Positions 31,601 to 44,002 of a stretch of 64,000 nt of DNA are shown here, in pieces (within the stretch, counting starts at the first letter, position 1; each line of letters begins with the position of its first letter). The position numbers and the translations under genes were made by a program. Source of the stretch: Drosophila miranda (lineage: Eukaryota > Arthropoda > Insecta > Diptera > Drosophilidae); contig NC_046673.1 in the NCBI RefSeq assembly GCF_003369915.1, positions 16,662,001-16,726,000 on the forward strand, given 5' to 3'. The notes beneath the pieces are model-generated. The model searched no databases. It was given only the letters and a program-made list of their open reading frames with translations, and was not told the origin of the DNA.

Positions 31601-33427
31601 GCTTGCCCCACAAAACCGAGAGGACAGGGTGGGACAGCAGGGATGGGACACTGGGATAGGGTGGGGACGAGGGACGAGGCCGACGAGGGCCGGTGGCAGG
31701 GGCAGACGGGTGATGGCTGTAGGGGCATATAAATTTAATTTGGTTTATAAAAAGTGCTTGAGAATGTGGAATGGGACGACGGAGAACATGGACCAACAAC
31801 GAGAGCTGAAGCGGCCTGAAGTGGCCTCAGCGAACAACAGCTGAAAGGGGACGGGTGTGTGTGTGTGTGGGATGGATTGATGGTTGGATGAATGCTGTTG
31901 TTGCAAGGGCCAAGTGGCCAGAGGTGGAATGGGGCCAGATTGAAGCTTGGGCTAATGGCAGCCAAGTGGCCGCCAAATCCATCTGAGGTGGACCCAAAAC
32001 CCGTTCGGCCCTCAGCTAATCCCCCAAAAAAAAAAAAGCCAAATTGAATTGAAAAAATATTTAAATAATTTTTGGAACCAAACAGAAAAAAAAAAAAATA
32101 ATAATATAGAAACATAATGAAAGAAAAACGAAAAAGTTTTCGTAAAAATTTATGAAAGGGCACAGCAGCTGAAGGGTGAGGTGGAGAGAGTTGCCGGAAA
32201 ATGAAGAAAACGAAAAAAGTTTAATCGGAAATTCTTAAGAGAATACTTTTCCGGGGCCGCGCCACTCCACTCCACCCCACTCCCATCCCATCCCATCCCA
32301 TCCCCGTCAGCCTGGTCGTTCCCTCTTGCCAAGGAATTTTTCCATTTCATCTATTCAAAGAAGTTTCTCATAATCGACACGACATCCCCTGCCATTGCCC
32401 CAGCCGCTCGTTCAATCCCTTGTAGGAATCATCCCCCCTTTTTTGTCTTGAATGCATTTGCATATCCCAACTCTAATTTATATGATAAGTGGCGGACAAA
32501 AGGGACGACTCCCGGAGAACCAAAGAGTGGGCCACAAGGGGGGGGCATGAAAATCGATGACTTAGTTTTTCTGATTATTCCAATTTCTTCCCCTGCCCTT
32601 TACCCCCCCCCCCCCCCCCACCAACAAGGGTGTAGTATTCCCATGCCAACCCGTAGTAACAAATAAAAGTAGCCAAAAATGAGCTGCAATAACAAATCAA
32701 ATTGTATTTACATAATAAACAAATAAGGGATAAATTTTCCTCGGTTAGAAGGGTTTCGCGTCCTTCCATTATTCAACTGTTTTCTTCTACATTGGTATAT
32801 ATCTAAAAATATTATTGGCATTTCGAATTAGTCTTAAATTCTTGTGAAAAAAAAACATGGGAACCTGGAAGAGATTTCGCTCCTTGACAGAATGCATTGG
32901 TTTAACTACAATACAAGCTAAGGCTAAAACTAAAAGTTATAACTAGAAAATGAGTCATATTTCTATGGCAATGGGTGCTCAGACTCAACAAACTTGTATT
33001 CTAAATGCAGCGGTGGGCAGTCGCTGCATCATGCACACGAGATGTATGTTGTTTGTGGCACAGCAGACGCTTGCACGTGTCCACCGCTGTTCCAATATGT
33101 AGGGGGGATAGCAGATAGCTTATAGCATGGTTTCTTGAAGGACAACTGGGTTTCCAGTTTGGAAAACGCCTTGGAGATGGGAGCGGCTTTCTTCTTTAGT
33201 TTTCCTAGGCGGTGCCTCTCTTTACTTCAGTACGAGTATATATATAATATATAGTATGTATGCACGAGTATGTATAATTACTTATCAACCATTTTGAGTT
33301 GGGCTGAGCTGAAATTTCATTTCATTTTTAGTCAAAGTAACTTCCAGTTGGATAGGAAATCTTCCCTTTGGTTGGGAGCATAAACGAAATTTTGATCAAG
33401 AAACCGAAACACACTCCAAATTCCAGC
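27851..33427. other. Intergenic DNA between AP-1gamma and fend
   Basis: Over 5 kb without a convincing gene. It contains CT/GT simple repeats (28610-28650), CAG runs (28280-28310), a (TGCC/CTGC)n block (29130-29170), pyrimidine-rich DNA (30050-30420), C-runs (31501-31514, 32603-32619) and A-runs. Open frames here follow simple sequence and lack codon bias or splice support. It may hold regulatory DNA for fend. Confidence 0.5.
32603..32619. repeat. 17-nt C homopolymer
   Basis: Uninterrupted C run in intergenic DNA; length may be unreliable in assemblies. Confidence 0.85.
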
Positions 33428-33433
33428 TTTATT
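33428..33433 (-). terminator. Poly(A) signal candidate of fend
   Basis: Minus-strand AATAAA about 1.4 kb below the fend stop. The interval 33434-34837 is AT-rich with TA/TATG microsatellites (33235-33260, 34290-34450) and T-runs, as expected for a long 3' UTR of a neuronal gene. No nearer minus-strand AATAAA was noticed. Confidence 0.3.
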
Positions 33434-34837
33434 TAAGTTTTAATTAGAATACTGGTGTTTTTGAAATAAACTATGAAGATTTCAAACAGAATTTGTGGGA
33501 AAATTGTGGACTCTATCTTTTGATACCACACCTAAGGGATCTTGAAAGGCCCAGTAAACTAGCCTAGACCTTCTTCCGCTCAGATTCAAATAGTAGAGTC
33601 AATGATTTCATTATGAGAAAAATTTAAGGGGTATTATTCCAAACAGGATTCACCAGAGATCATTACCTTAAAGGGCTTTTAGGGGGTGTTTTTAGGGGCA
33701 ATAAAAAGAATAAATTAATAACAATTAAATATAAATAAATTAGGGCTTAAATATGTACAGGCATTTTGCGTAGCGAAGCTTTCTCTCTTCTCTCTCTCTC
33801 TCTCTCTTTGCTTTAGACCTTTGATTAATCATTTAGTTTAGTGATTAGTTTAGTTTAGTTAGTGGCTGCTCTAACGCCTTCTCCGTTCTCTTTGCTTATG
33901 CTCTCAAGTACAGTGTAAGTCAGTTAATTAATAGTTTACTTTGTTGTTACAATTTGTTTTGTTTTTTTTTTTAATTCAATTGAGTGTTTGTTTTCGTCTA
34001 GGTATAAACATTTAAAAATTTTGAAAAATATTTCGTTTTTTTTGATTTTAGGTTTGGATTCTTTTTGTTTTTTGTTTTTTTTTTTAAGACAAAAATGTAG
34101 AAAAAAAATTCTTTAGTTTTTTAATGTGATTTTTATAATTTTTGTTTGCTTAAGTTAATTAACAAATTATTTGTTATTTTGCAAGCGAGAGAGATACGAC
34201 GATTGACAAAAATTTGTAGCAATTTGTTGCATTTTAGTTTGGTGTATGTAGTGGTTGGCCATCGGCCCCTAGGACTATCATTATAGTACTAGTATATATA
34301 TATGTATATATGTATAATATAGTTGTATATTCCGTATCTGTATCTGCTGTATAACTATGATATATGATATATGTATGTAAGTGTATATATAGGTATATGG
34401 TATATGTATAGTATATGGCATATAATGTATGGTATCTGTATATATAGCTATGTTTTCCTCTTTTTCTTTTTCTTTGAATGCATGAACGATGTACTCTATA
34501 TATTAGCAGCATATACTATATACTCGTATGACTTGCGCTTGATTTTGGCATTAGGATCTAAGAAAGGTAAGTGGTAAGTGGTAAACGGTAAAAGGTAAAA
34601 CTTAAACTTAATTGAGCGAGCACTTTGCTTGACTTTCGATCTCTTGATTTGTATCTGGATCTGGTTTTGATATAATTAAATGCATGAGATAATGCTTGGG
34701 GGCCTATAGCAGTGTTGTATTTACAGGTTTTGCGGGGGTTTTTATGTGTGTGTGTGCAGAATATCACATAGTCAGACATATAATTCTATATACGACTACA
34801 AGTTGTCAATTTTCGGCACTCCTCGTCGTCCTCGGCT

Positions 34838-37184
34838 TTAGACATGCAGCGTCGAGGAGTCCAGCGAATTCCTCGACGAACTCCGATGTCCACCGATCAG
34901 CGTGGCCGTGTCCGCTTCCGTGGCATCTGCATCTAGAAGGAAACGCTTGCGCTGCGGACGCAAAAACAGGAACATCACCAACAGCGACAGGAAAAAGGCC
35001 AACGCCCCAAAGGCCGGATAGACAACGCCACTCAGTTGGCTCGTTGTTGGCAAAGCACTGATGATGTACACCCGGTCCGTGGGATGCAGATGGGCATGCA
35101 TCTTTGGCTGTCCACGCTCCGTTGTTGTTGTTGTGGAGGTGTTGCTCTCTGTGGTGGTGCCCACCAACTGGCGCGTGTCCACATTGAGCTTCTTCGAGCG
35201 TCGCATCATGCCAGTAAGCTGCGGAAAATGGCAAACAAATACCGAGTTCCACGGATTAGTGATCACTCAGAGCTGCAACGGAGGGGGGACGACGACTCAC
35301 CTTATGCTTACACGTGACCTGTATATTGTAGACCGTGTCCGGCCACAGGGAGAGCTCGGCACGAGAGGTGTCCGTCAGAAGATTGCCTATCAGACCGCCC
35401 CCAGACACCTCCCAGGTGATCAGGCACTGGCGCGAGGCATTGGCTATCATCTCGTCCCAGCCAATGTCGGTGAGCACGAGTGCTCCCTGTCGCTGGGCCC
35501 TGTGTATCCTCAGCTCGAAGGGCGACAATTGCTTTTGACAGTTTTCCCAGCACTGTGGCGGCCCGAGGCAAGGCACGGCACGGCGCGGCACGGCAGCAAG
35601 CGTAATGGATGGTTGGATGGGAGGGACAAAAACGGAGGAAAAACAGTGGAAAGTTAGCTATTTGTCAATTAGGGTTTGTAATTATGTCGCGCGCCCTCAG
35701 GTAGGCAATGAAATTCTGCTCATCTTTCATTCTCCTGCCCCCGGTTTTAACCCATTATGGCCCTCTGGACAGTCGCATTTTCTTTCTTGGTTTGAAACAA
35801 TTTTATTGGTCATGCTTTGCTTGGGATATCCTGAGGTATAGCCATTGTATGGCCCGAAACGGGATTTCGGAATTTAATTAAAGTTCAACAATTTCAAGCA
35901 AGAAAATACCTTCAAAATTTCGTTAAATAAATATGTAAAACTGTTTTAAGTTCATTTAATTTCTATCACTTTTTGACTTTATTTTTGCAGTAGCTTGCAG
36001 TGGAATTACCAGCACTACACATCCCTCTTTTATCTTTCATTTTAGGATTCATAAAAAATATTAGACATCTATCCCACATCCATCAAAACCATAAAACACA
36101 CACATACAAAAAACAAAAATGTGACATTCTCCAAGTGGAAGATTATCAAGAGCCAGCATTAATGGGTTAATGACATCGTTAGGAGGCTGTCACATGCCAG
36201 AGGCGTAGAGTGGCGATGGTGGGCGGTGGGGGGGAGCGTAGATACTTACATTTCTGCAATCAGTGGAATCCGTACAATAATGCCAGTCCCTCGAAAACTG
36301 TAAAGGGAAGAGAGAGGAGACGAAAGTTAGTTAGTGGGCGTGGCCTAATCGAATTTTAAGTAAGCTACGAGAAGAAAAAGTAATCAGGCACAGGACCCGA
36401 GGCGGTCTGCCAGCGAGGACAAACACAACAAGGAGTCATCCTCCTCATCTCGTTTTGTCCTATCCCTTGACTTGGTTCCTGCCTCACAGCCATAGTCCTG
36501 AGTCCTGCCTGTCCTGCCTGTCCTGTCCTTTGCTTCTCCTCAACAATAGACGCAAATTTGTAACTTGTAATAAAAGGCAAAGCCGGCAGTCAGACAGACA
36601 GACAGGCAGGCAGGCAGGCAGGCAAAAAGAAATCTAAAAGTCTATGTACGTAAAAGGATATATATAAATGACCACAAACGTTGGCCTGTGGAGAATTGAA
36701 AATTTCACGCTCCTGGCAATGAGGATAATGAGGGGGATTGCCATGGCAAATGGATAAGGATGGAAGACGGAACGGCACGAAACGGCACGGAACAGATCGG
36801 GATCAAAACTGGACTGCCTGCTTAGCCTTTGTCAACTGTCGCCTTACGCACAGGACAAAACAGAACGCAGCTGAACAGAACAGCGGGAGGGGACGCTCTC
36901 TCTTTCTCTTTCTCTGATTCCCATTTCTGTTTCTATATCTATTCGTGTCCTGTCTTTATGAATGAGCAGGCAGAATGGAGGGACAGACAGACAGACGGAC
37001 AGACACACAATTGAATGGCAAAAACTGCGACAGAAAAACGATTAGAGATGGTTGCGTGACAAATTGTTATTGCCCCGAAATTTTACAATATTAAAAAATC
37101 TAAACTCCTTGTGTATTCAATGTCATTTTGCTGTCCAGTCCTCCCCCTGTCCGCTGCTGTCTGTCTGCGTGTGCGAGGGTTAAA

Positions 37185-37223
<39 letters not shown>

Positions 37224-40200
37224 ATCCCCCAACGAATAAAAAACCCATCATTGATCTTTGTTTTTCATCTTGATATATGTTTATTGCCTTTATGGGCATC
37301 ATGGGGATTTTGTGCAATCTTTTGCCCTGACTTTTCAACTTAATTCGTTGCACTGACTAAATGATTCATTGACGATGAACAACCCCTGGAGTTCCTGGAG
37401 GCCTCGCTTGAATCAAATTTGATTCGCTGTACAAATTGTCTCATAAGTGAAAGGACTCACGAGTTTTTTTAAAGAGTTTTGAGTACAATTTCTATCTATT
37501 TGAAGAGCAATAATATTTTACTGCTTTGCAAGTAACAAAATCAGCTGTTTTTTATGGGCCACTCAGTATTTTTTATGGACACCCAGAATCTTGAATGAAT
37601 AATTCCTTGCATCCTTTTAAATGGTTTAAATACTCCAATACAAATTTTATAAAACCATTCTAATTATTTTTAATCAATTTTAAACGCGAAAATACAAAGT
37701 TTTTTAAGTAAATGTAAAATCATTTTTGGGGACCTTTCGAAAATATTTCATTTAATAATATATCTTTTATTTCAGGCCCCCTTTGGATCCCAACACACAC
37801 CTCAGATGTGACTGGATCGTTTCATCAAATCTACAATAGAAAGCTTCCTCTCGGGGCAGATGTCTGCATAAGAATGAAAGTACCAAAGTTCCAACAAAGA
37901 AATGCACCCTATATTTCGTTTAATTAAATCAAATTAACATATTCGCATGGGCACATATGTCTTGAGGGTTTCCATAGATTTCTCAGGGTTGTTTTTCCAT
38001 GGACTGTAGATTTTCACTACATTCAGTCCGCATTGTGGGACTGACATTGATTTACTGTACAAATTTACCATAAGCGAACGGACACACTCATTAATTTTGT
38101 CCATCAATTTCCTCACTGAAACTCTTTTAGGATTTCCTTTGGGCATTTCTCTTTCAAGTTATGAAAATCAAACAAATTCCATGCGAATCCTTAGATACCC
38201 CTCAAATAATTTAAAATATAGAATAGAAAAAGTGCCCCAATAAATGTGCTCTTTTCAGAATAATTCCAATTCCCATTGCATAAAGTCTTTCCTCAAACAT
38301 TTGACGATAGTAATTGCCATTGATTGTCTTATGCGATAATCCCATAGCAGTGGAAATCCTTTAAGTACTTCCTGAAACGCATTCTGCGATCATCCATCAA
38401 GGAGACGACCATCTCTAAGGATTCACATCCTTCCACACACACACCGAGAGACAGACAGGGGACAATGGCTGCCATCACCTTTTGGCCCAACATTGACGGC
38501 GGCGACGGGCGGCGGCACTTTGTCATCATTACACAATAAGGAGGCGGGGCAGAGCAGGGCAGGGCAGTCGAAAAACCCAGCAGTTGTGGCAGATAAAAAC
38601 GGGAACGGGAAAGACAGTGGCAGGGGCAGGGGCAGGGGCAGGGGCAGGAGGCAAATTCCAGAAAAGGAAAATCGCAAAGACAACATATTTTCCGCTCAAT
38701 TGAATTTTTGCCCTCTCTTTGCAAAAAAAAAAATAAATAAATAAAAGAAGGAGACGCAAAAGTTGAAGATGCAGGAGGAGGAGGAGGAGGATAGCAGGGA
38801 GACGACGGACTGAAACAACTTGGGCGATAAGTAACAACAATAAGGCGTTCAAATGAATGAATGACTGAATGCCAGAATGAATGAACCAGGGTACGGCTGA
38901 GGGAAGATTGAGGTATGAGAGACGGCTTTGACTCAATGAAAATGCTGAACTGGCAAATCATTCTGCCGCCGCCGCCGCTTTTCCCACTTCTTCTACCTGG
39001 GCCCTGGGTGTCGTCTGTTTTGGGCCATATATAAATTAAACGCAGGCCAGCAGCGACAACTTTTACATGCAATTGTCCCAGACATTTTCACACCCATAGT
39101 TCCAGTGCCGGTGCCCCCTCCTCCTCCTCCTCTGACCACATAAATTACCCAAAACAAAAAAAAACAAAAACTTACGGGAGGGTCACTCACTCATTTTTGC
39201 CCCCGTTCTCTTTCCACATTTCTTTTTCTCTACTTCTCTTATTTTTTGTTTTGTTTGAGGAGAAGCAATTTTTATGAGACACGTACGCATACGGAGATAT
39301 TCGATGATTCCCACCACCAGCAGCAGAAGCAGCAGCAGCAGCCAAAAGAATACGTGCCTCGCATATCACATCAAGATCGCTAGAGTCTCCCACAACCACC
39401 TCCCCCACATGTGCATATATCCCAGCCACCCATCTAGACTATCCACCCACTGGTGGGTGGGACGGAAAAGTCTTTCATGGTGTTAATTTGGCGCTGATTG
39501 AGCCACGCATTCGGCTTTCGACGGGGGTTACAGGGATATCAAGGGTTGGCTTCATAAAGGATGGAACGGATGGAACGGATGCCTCGGATGCTATGGATGG
39601 TATGGTATGGCTCTGCTCTGTCTGCCTGACTGGATGGGTGGATTAGTTCCAGTATATTCCTTCGACTGGGCATGAAATTAGCTTCGCGCACGGCTCGACT
39701 CGAGTCCGAGTCCGAGACCGAGACCGACGGGCTTTGTCATCGTTCAACCCTTAAGAACTTTTTGACTTTCAACGAATAGACTTCAAAGGGCAAATGCTCA
39801 TGATGATGATGATGATTATGATGGTACGGCTGAAGATGATGATGATCAAAATTCCTTGCTCTAATTTGCACCCATCACTCTCGCATGACGCGGCACATTG
39901 GTGGACTCGAACTCGAGAGCAAAAAAACAACATATATGGCATGTGTATGATGCGGCACAATTCCAGTTTCGCTAATAAACTTATTTTTGGTTTTTAGACT
40001 GCTCCAAAATTCAAAAAGCCTACCCACGGCTTCTGAGGGCTTCCCAACACCAAGAATAATGTTTGTCTTGTATCTAAATTATAGATACATATACATATTA
40101 TTATTTATATTCAGAGTTTCAATTACATGAACTTCCCTGTTCAACTTGGAAGCTCCCATTTTCTCAACAGAACACTCCTCTGTACTCCCCTGCTCTGTCT

Positions 40201-41985
40201 ATTCTGGTACTCTACGAGTCCAGAGTGTTCATTGTGTTCGGCCATCCTCTCAAATTTCATTGAATTTTCTTTGAAAATGCCACAACACTTTCCTGCTCAA
40301 GTGATTCATGCACTCCTCATGTCAATTGGTCGAGAGCTCACCTTAACGCTCGAGCTGGGAGGCTCTCTCGGGTTTACTTGGAAATCGGAGATGATATTTA
40401 CACGACTCTTGATTTATGCACCGCTTGCAGGCCGTACGGGAATTGATATGAACATTTCTGAATTTGAGTTGATTTCATTTGATACTGAAATTTATTAACA
40501 TTTTCGTTGAGGTGTCAGCACAATGGAGGGCATGGTACGCGCTCTCTGGGGGTTTTTATCCGCAGTTCCAGGAAGTCACGCCATAACACGACAATCACAA
40601 TTCGAAATCTTTCAATAGAGAGGAAAACTTTTCCAAACGAGATCTTTTCGTCTTGATTTCAATCCCCCCCCTTTGGGGCATTCAAAAATTCTGTTTCTTT
40701 TTTTCGATGTGGTTTCAGTTACATTTGTACATAAATTGTACAAAGAGGGGGATTAAAGGGGACCAAGAATCAAGTTTCTCTAATAGTTTATGAATATCGA
40801 ACATATATCTTTAAAACATAATTTTTGTTCAACTCCAAAACTTGAGCTTCGCATTTTAAAGCTATTTCTATTAGGAGTTTTGGTTATGATTTTTGTTTTT
40901 AATTTGTTTGTGTTTTTCTTTGTGAATATTTCTTTTACTCTGACTTTTCTTTAGTTTTTTTTTCTTTGTGTTGCATCTGGCATGCAGCCATTTCCCCTCG
41001 CATATGTTGTTCCTGCTTTTACTCCCATTTCAACTCTTTCATTGTTTCCCCTCACGTTCTGCTGCTTTGCTCCTTCCACCTTTGTACCCAGGTATGTGCT
41101 CTGCTCCTTCCAGCTTCTCTTTCAGAACATTCATCCAACAGTTCCAACTGTCACTCTTGCTCGCCTCTCTCTAAAAGAAATACCTCTTTGTCGCTCTCGA
41201 AAAAGCTTGGCTTTTGTCTCTCCCCTCTCTCTTTCTATGCCGATTCAAATTCAATCCCCGATCGCTGCCGATCTCTATTAGCAGCACTATGACACTGGCC
41301 GACCACCCGGATGACATCTTTTGAGCGGTGGCTACCTGAGCAGCAGCGGCAGCGGCAACAGAAGCAGCAGCAGCGACAACAACGACAAACGACAGAGCGA
41401 CAGGGCGATGTCAACCCAAAGATAAAGAAAGGCACAGCAAGAGCGGGGCAGGGCATAAAAAATTACGTCGCTTTACCTTTCGGAGCCGAAGAACCATTGT
41501 CATCATCATCGATGTCTAACCTTGAAGGCCCTACCCCTGCCCCTACCTCTCCCCTGCCCCCTGGCCAATGCGGCTGCTGCTGCTCAGTTGAGCATACAAC
41601 TGTCCATCAAATGTTTCGGCTTTGGCTTGGATCGGATCGGATCGGATCGGTGTCTTATCTCCCCGGCCCAAAAAGTCTGATCCGAGTTTGAGTTTCGAGG
41701 CTCTCTCGGTGTCTGTCGTCTGCGACTTACCTGCTGATAGCAGCTTTGACGGCATCTGCTCAATTGCTTGCTGGTGCTGCTCCCAGGTCCCGTCGCAAAC
41801 GGCATTGATGGCGATGCGGATGGGGAGGGAGATGATGATGATGATGAGGATGGGGATGGGGATGAGGATGAGCTCAGTTCTGTGGCTGTTCCCGTTCCAT
41901 CTGCAGTCGATCCTCCATCCTTGTGGGCGAGACAGAGGGCGGCAAGTGCGCAGCAGGCGAGCATCAGAGCAAGTGAATTGAACAT
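34838..41985 (-). CDS. fend: fend (forked end) type I transmembrane protein
   Basis: Exons on the minus strand: 41731-41985, 36250-36297, 35301-35552, 34838-35218, all joined in phase 0; 311 residues. Residues 1-20 are a signal peptide (MFNSLALMLACCALAALCLA). A Ser/Pro-rich stretch follows, then a Cys-rich segment spread over three exons (RCRQSCYQQ, WHYCTDSTDCRN, CWENCQK). A fibronectin-III-like segment comes next (CLITWEVSGG, LWPDTVYNIQVTCKHK), then one membrane segment (YPAFGALAFFLSLLVMFLFL) and a short tail ending STLHV, a possible class II PDZ ligand. In D. melanogaster fend affects motor axon targeting to ventral muscle. The assignment rests on this architecture and on its place between AP-1gamma and CG7065, where I recall fend lying; I cannot align it here. 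The Ser-rich part of exon 1 looks expanded. Confidence 0.75.
35553..36249 (-). other. fend intron 3
   Basis: 697 nt with GT and AG ends in phase 0. No further coding signal on either strand. Confidence 0.6.
37188..37223. repeat. 36-nt C homopolymer
   Basis: Uninterrupted run of 36 C on the plus strand, the longest homopolymer in the window, in fend intron 1 directly after TAAATAA. Confidence 0.9.
37420..38165 (-). repeat. Repeat-derived region with a 70-codon ORF (37934-38146)
   Basis: The minus-strand ORF opens with a real ATG (MPKGNPKRVSVRKLMDKINE) and ends in MRIC then TAA. Its middle (CVRSLMVNLYSKSMS) is encoded by DNA sharing the CATAAGCGAACGG core with the direct repeats at 7.8-8.0 kb, whose minus strand reads [14 protein letters not shown] more decayed copy (ACAAATTGTCTCATAAGTGA) lies at 37431-37450. 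I do not recognise the family. It is more likely the decayed coding part of a mobile or amplified sequence than a gene, but a tiny gene cannot be excluded. Confidence 0.4.
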
Positions 41986-43270
41986 GTTTGTTCTTGTTGT
42001 TCCAATTCTTGTTGTTGTTGTTGTTGTTGTTGTTGCTCTCTCCCACTCTCACTTTGTTGGCTCCTTTTTTTTTGCTTGCTTGCTTGCTCTTCTCTCCTTC
42101 CTCCCACCACCGCCACTCCAATCAATGGGTGTGGACGTGTGGGCGTTGACTCGTGTGTGAGCGCTCGTGAGTGTGAGTTTGTGTTTGGGTTTGTGTGCGT
42201 GTGCGTGTGTGTATAGGTATGTTTTGGGTTGAGTGGGCGTGGAGCAATCTGTTCAATCAGATTGATTAATTGATTGATTTTGTTTGTTTATTTTTGGTAT
42301 CAAGTGGAGACATAATCGTCCCGTGCTTTTGGATGCATTTAGTGGAGCAGAGCAGTTCCCCTCAATGTACGCCTCTGCTTTCGCTCTCACAATCTCGTTC
42401 TCTCACTCCTTCCTCGTATTACCGTTTATTTGCCTTGGCGATTGTCACACAGCAACAACAAGAGTATGTTTGTGGAATGGGGGGGGGACAACAACAACTA
42501 CTTGAGGCTGTAACTGTAACTGTAAACGTAAGTGTAACTGTAACTCCACATGCGGCGGAGAGCAAAACAACACACGACCCACGAGTATGGGATGATGATA
42601 CACAGAGAAACAGCGCGACACCAACGAAAATTGCCTCGTTACTGTTACGTTTTTTTTTTGTTACTGTTACTGTTGCTGTTGCCTTTGGTTTTGAGGCTTG
42701 GATTTGTTTTGGGGCGTGGAGACGTTGCGGCCTAATGGCGGGCCGGGCGGTCCGGGTCGGTCGTGCAGAGGTTGGGTTTGTTTGACTTTGTTATTTGAGC
42801 ACCTTCCTTCCTTCCTTCTCCGTTTTTTTCATCCTTTTTGGCTGCTGCTCTGCTTTTGCTCCTGTTTCGGTTCTCAGGTAAGTTGGCACCGCATAAAACA
42901 CAATAACTCACACGCAGACACGTGAAAAAATAGACAACTTCAACAAGAACAATATAGCACGGTCACACTTCAATAAATAACAACTATAACAAACAGCAAA
43001 AAAGACGTCGTCGTTGAACACGAGAGACCAAAAACTGTCTTTCTCTAAAAAAAATGTGCGCTGCGCTAGGATGAAGCAGTCGTCGTTCGCGCGGGAGTCG
43101 AACAACCGTCGTCGTTGAGTGTAAAATGAAAACAACGATAGAGCGGGCGCAAGGTCGAAAGCAGAACTGAACGGCGGGGCGGCTGCGAGATAACACAGAA
43201 ACGGGAAACCAGAGCTAGCGACAGTGCTGGCCAAATGGCTATAGCTAAAACCATTGGTACATATTGAGCA
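41986..43270. other. fend upstream region, probable promoter
   Basis: No coding signal. It contains a (TTG)n run (42008-42034), GT-rich DNA (42150-42215), a (TAACTG)n stretch (42508-42545) and, at 42960-42970, CGGTCACACTT, close to motif 1. Minus-strand TCAGTT (Inr-like) lies near 43166 in GC-rich DNA (43080-43190). The fend 5' UTR probably starts here, but no TSS can be fixed. Confidence 0.35.
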
Positions 43271-43636
43271 AGGACATCCTCTTAAGTACTCACTGAAAAT
43301 CCCTAATGGTCTTGTAAGTGTTTCTTGCATCTTATCCATCTGCTTCATCAAGCCATAGATAAATTGAGCTATAAAATATTATTTAGTGACAATAATTTTT
43401 TTTTAGCTATAAAACATTTCTGCTACATTTGCTTACTTTTATCCATTTTTGATTAAAAACCCTTCCATTTCCTGTATATCTAATTTAATACCCTAACACA
43501 TTTTGTTTATCTAGCTATTTTAAAGCTATTTTTCAGCAAGGCCACCAGCCAAATCCTACTCGAACATCTCTCACACAGCACACCGCTGCTTGTCTCATCC
43601 AAAAGTGGTGTCAAACTCGAACATGCTCGAAGCCAA

Positions 43637-44002
43637 CTGAACAGTTGGATGCCCTGCAGTGTTGTCCGCTTAGCCACATTGGATCTAAGCTATATTACAA
43701 TGTTCAGAATCTACGGACCACAATACCAAAAACATGAGTATTAAGAGTGCTACCATATGATTTTTTAATGAAATCAGCAGTTGAACTAGTGCCTTAGGTA
43801 TCTGCAAAAAGTTTCTGTGCTCATCTTCCAAGTTTTTTTCTACAAAAACCCTTTGGGCTCTCATTTTCTCCTTCAGCTAATAGCTTTAAATTGTGAATTG
43901 GGAGGACATCTGTGTGTTTTCCACAGTGAGGTCATCAATAATGTGAAAATGCATACCTCTTAACTTCCGAAACCTGGCTACATCGTTTTTTCCATGTCTT
44001 CA
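43637..44002. repeat. Dispersed repeat, copy 1
   Basis: Starts with CTGAACAGTTGGATGCCCTG, identical to 46531-46550. It keeps further matches in order: CACAATACCAA, ATGAGTATTAAGAGTGCTAC, ATATGAT, GTTGAACTAGTGC, and at the end GGCTACATCG. About 366 bp. No coding frame. Confidence 0.7.

Larger units (their letters stand above)
36298..41730. other. fend intron 1, 5.4 kb
   Basis: Non-coding intron with many simple repeats: GGCA-type (36595-36622), (GACA)n (36980-37005), a 36-nt C run, (GGCAGG)n (38620-38650), GAT repeats (39800-39845) and a CGGATCGGAT run next to exon 1. It also holds the repeat-derived ORF at 37934-38146. Pyrimidine-rich DNA at 40970-41270 is open in three plus frames but has no splice or codon support. 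Confidence 0.55.

Noticed and set aside
38329-39072. 247-codon minus ORF in fend intron 1
   Set aside because: Built on GGCAGG and GAGGAG tandem repeats; no splice phase link to fend and no codon bias.
41543-42160. Alternative frames overlapping fend exon 1
   Set aside because: The minus frame with signal peptide and in-phase donor at 41730 is fend; the others are overlapping shadows.
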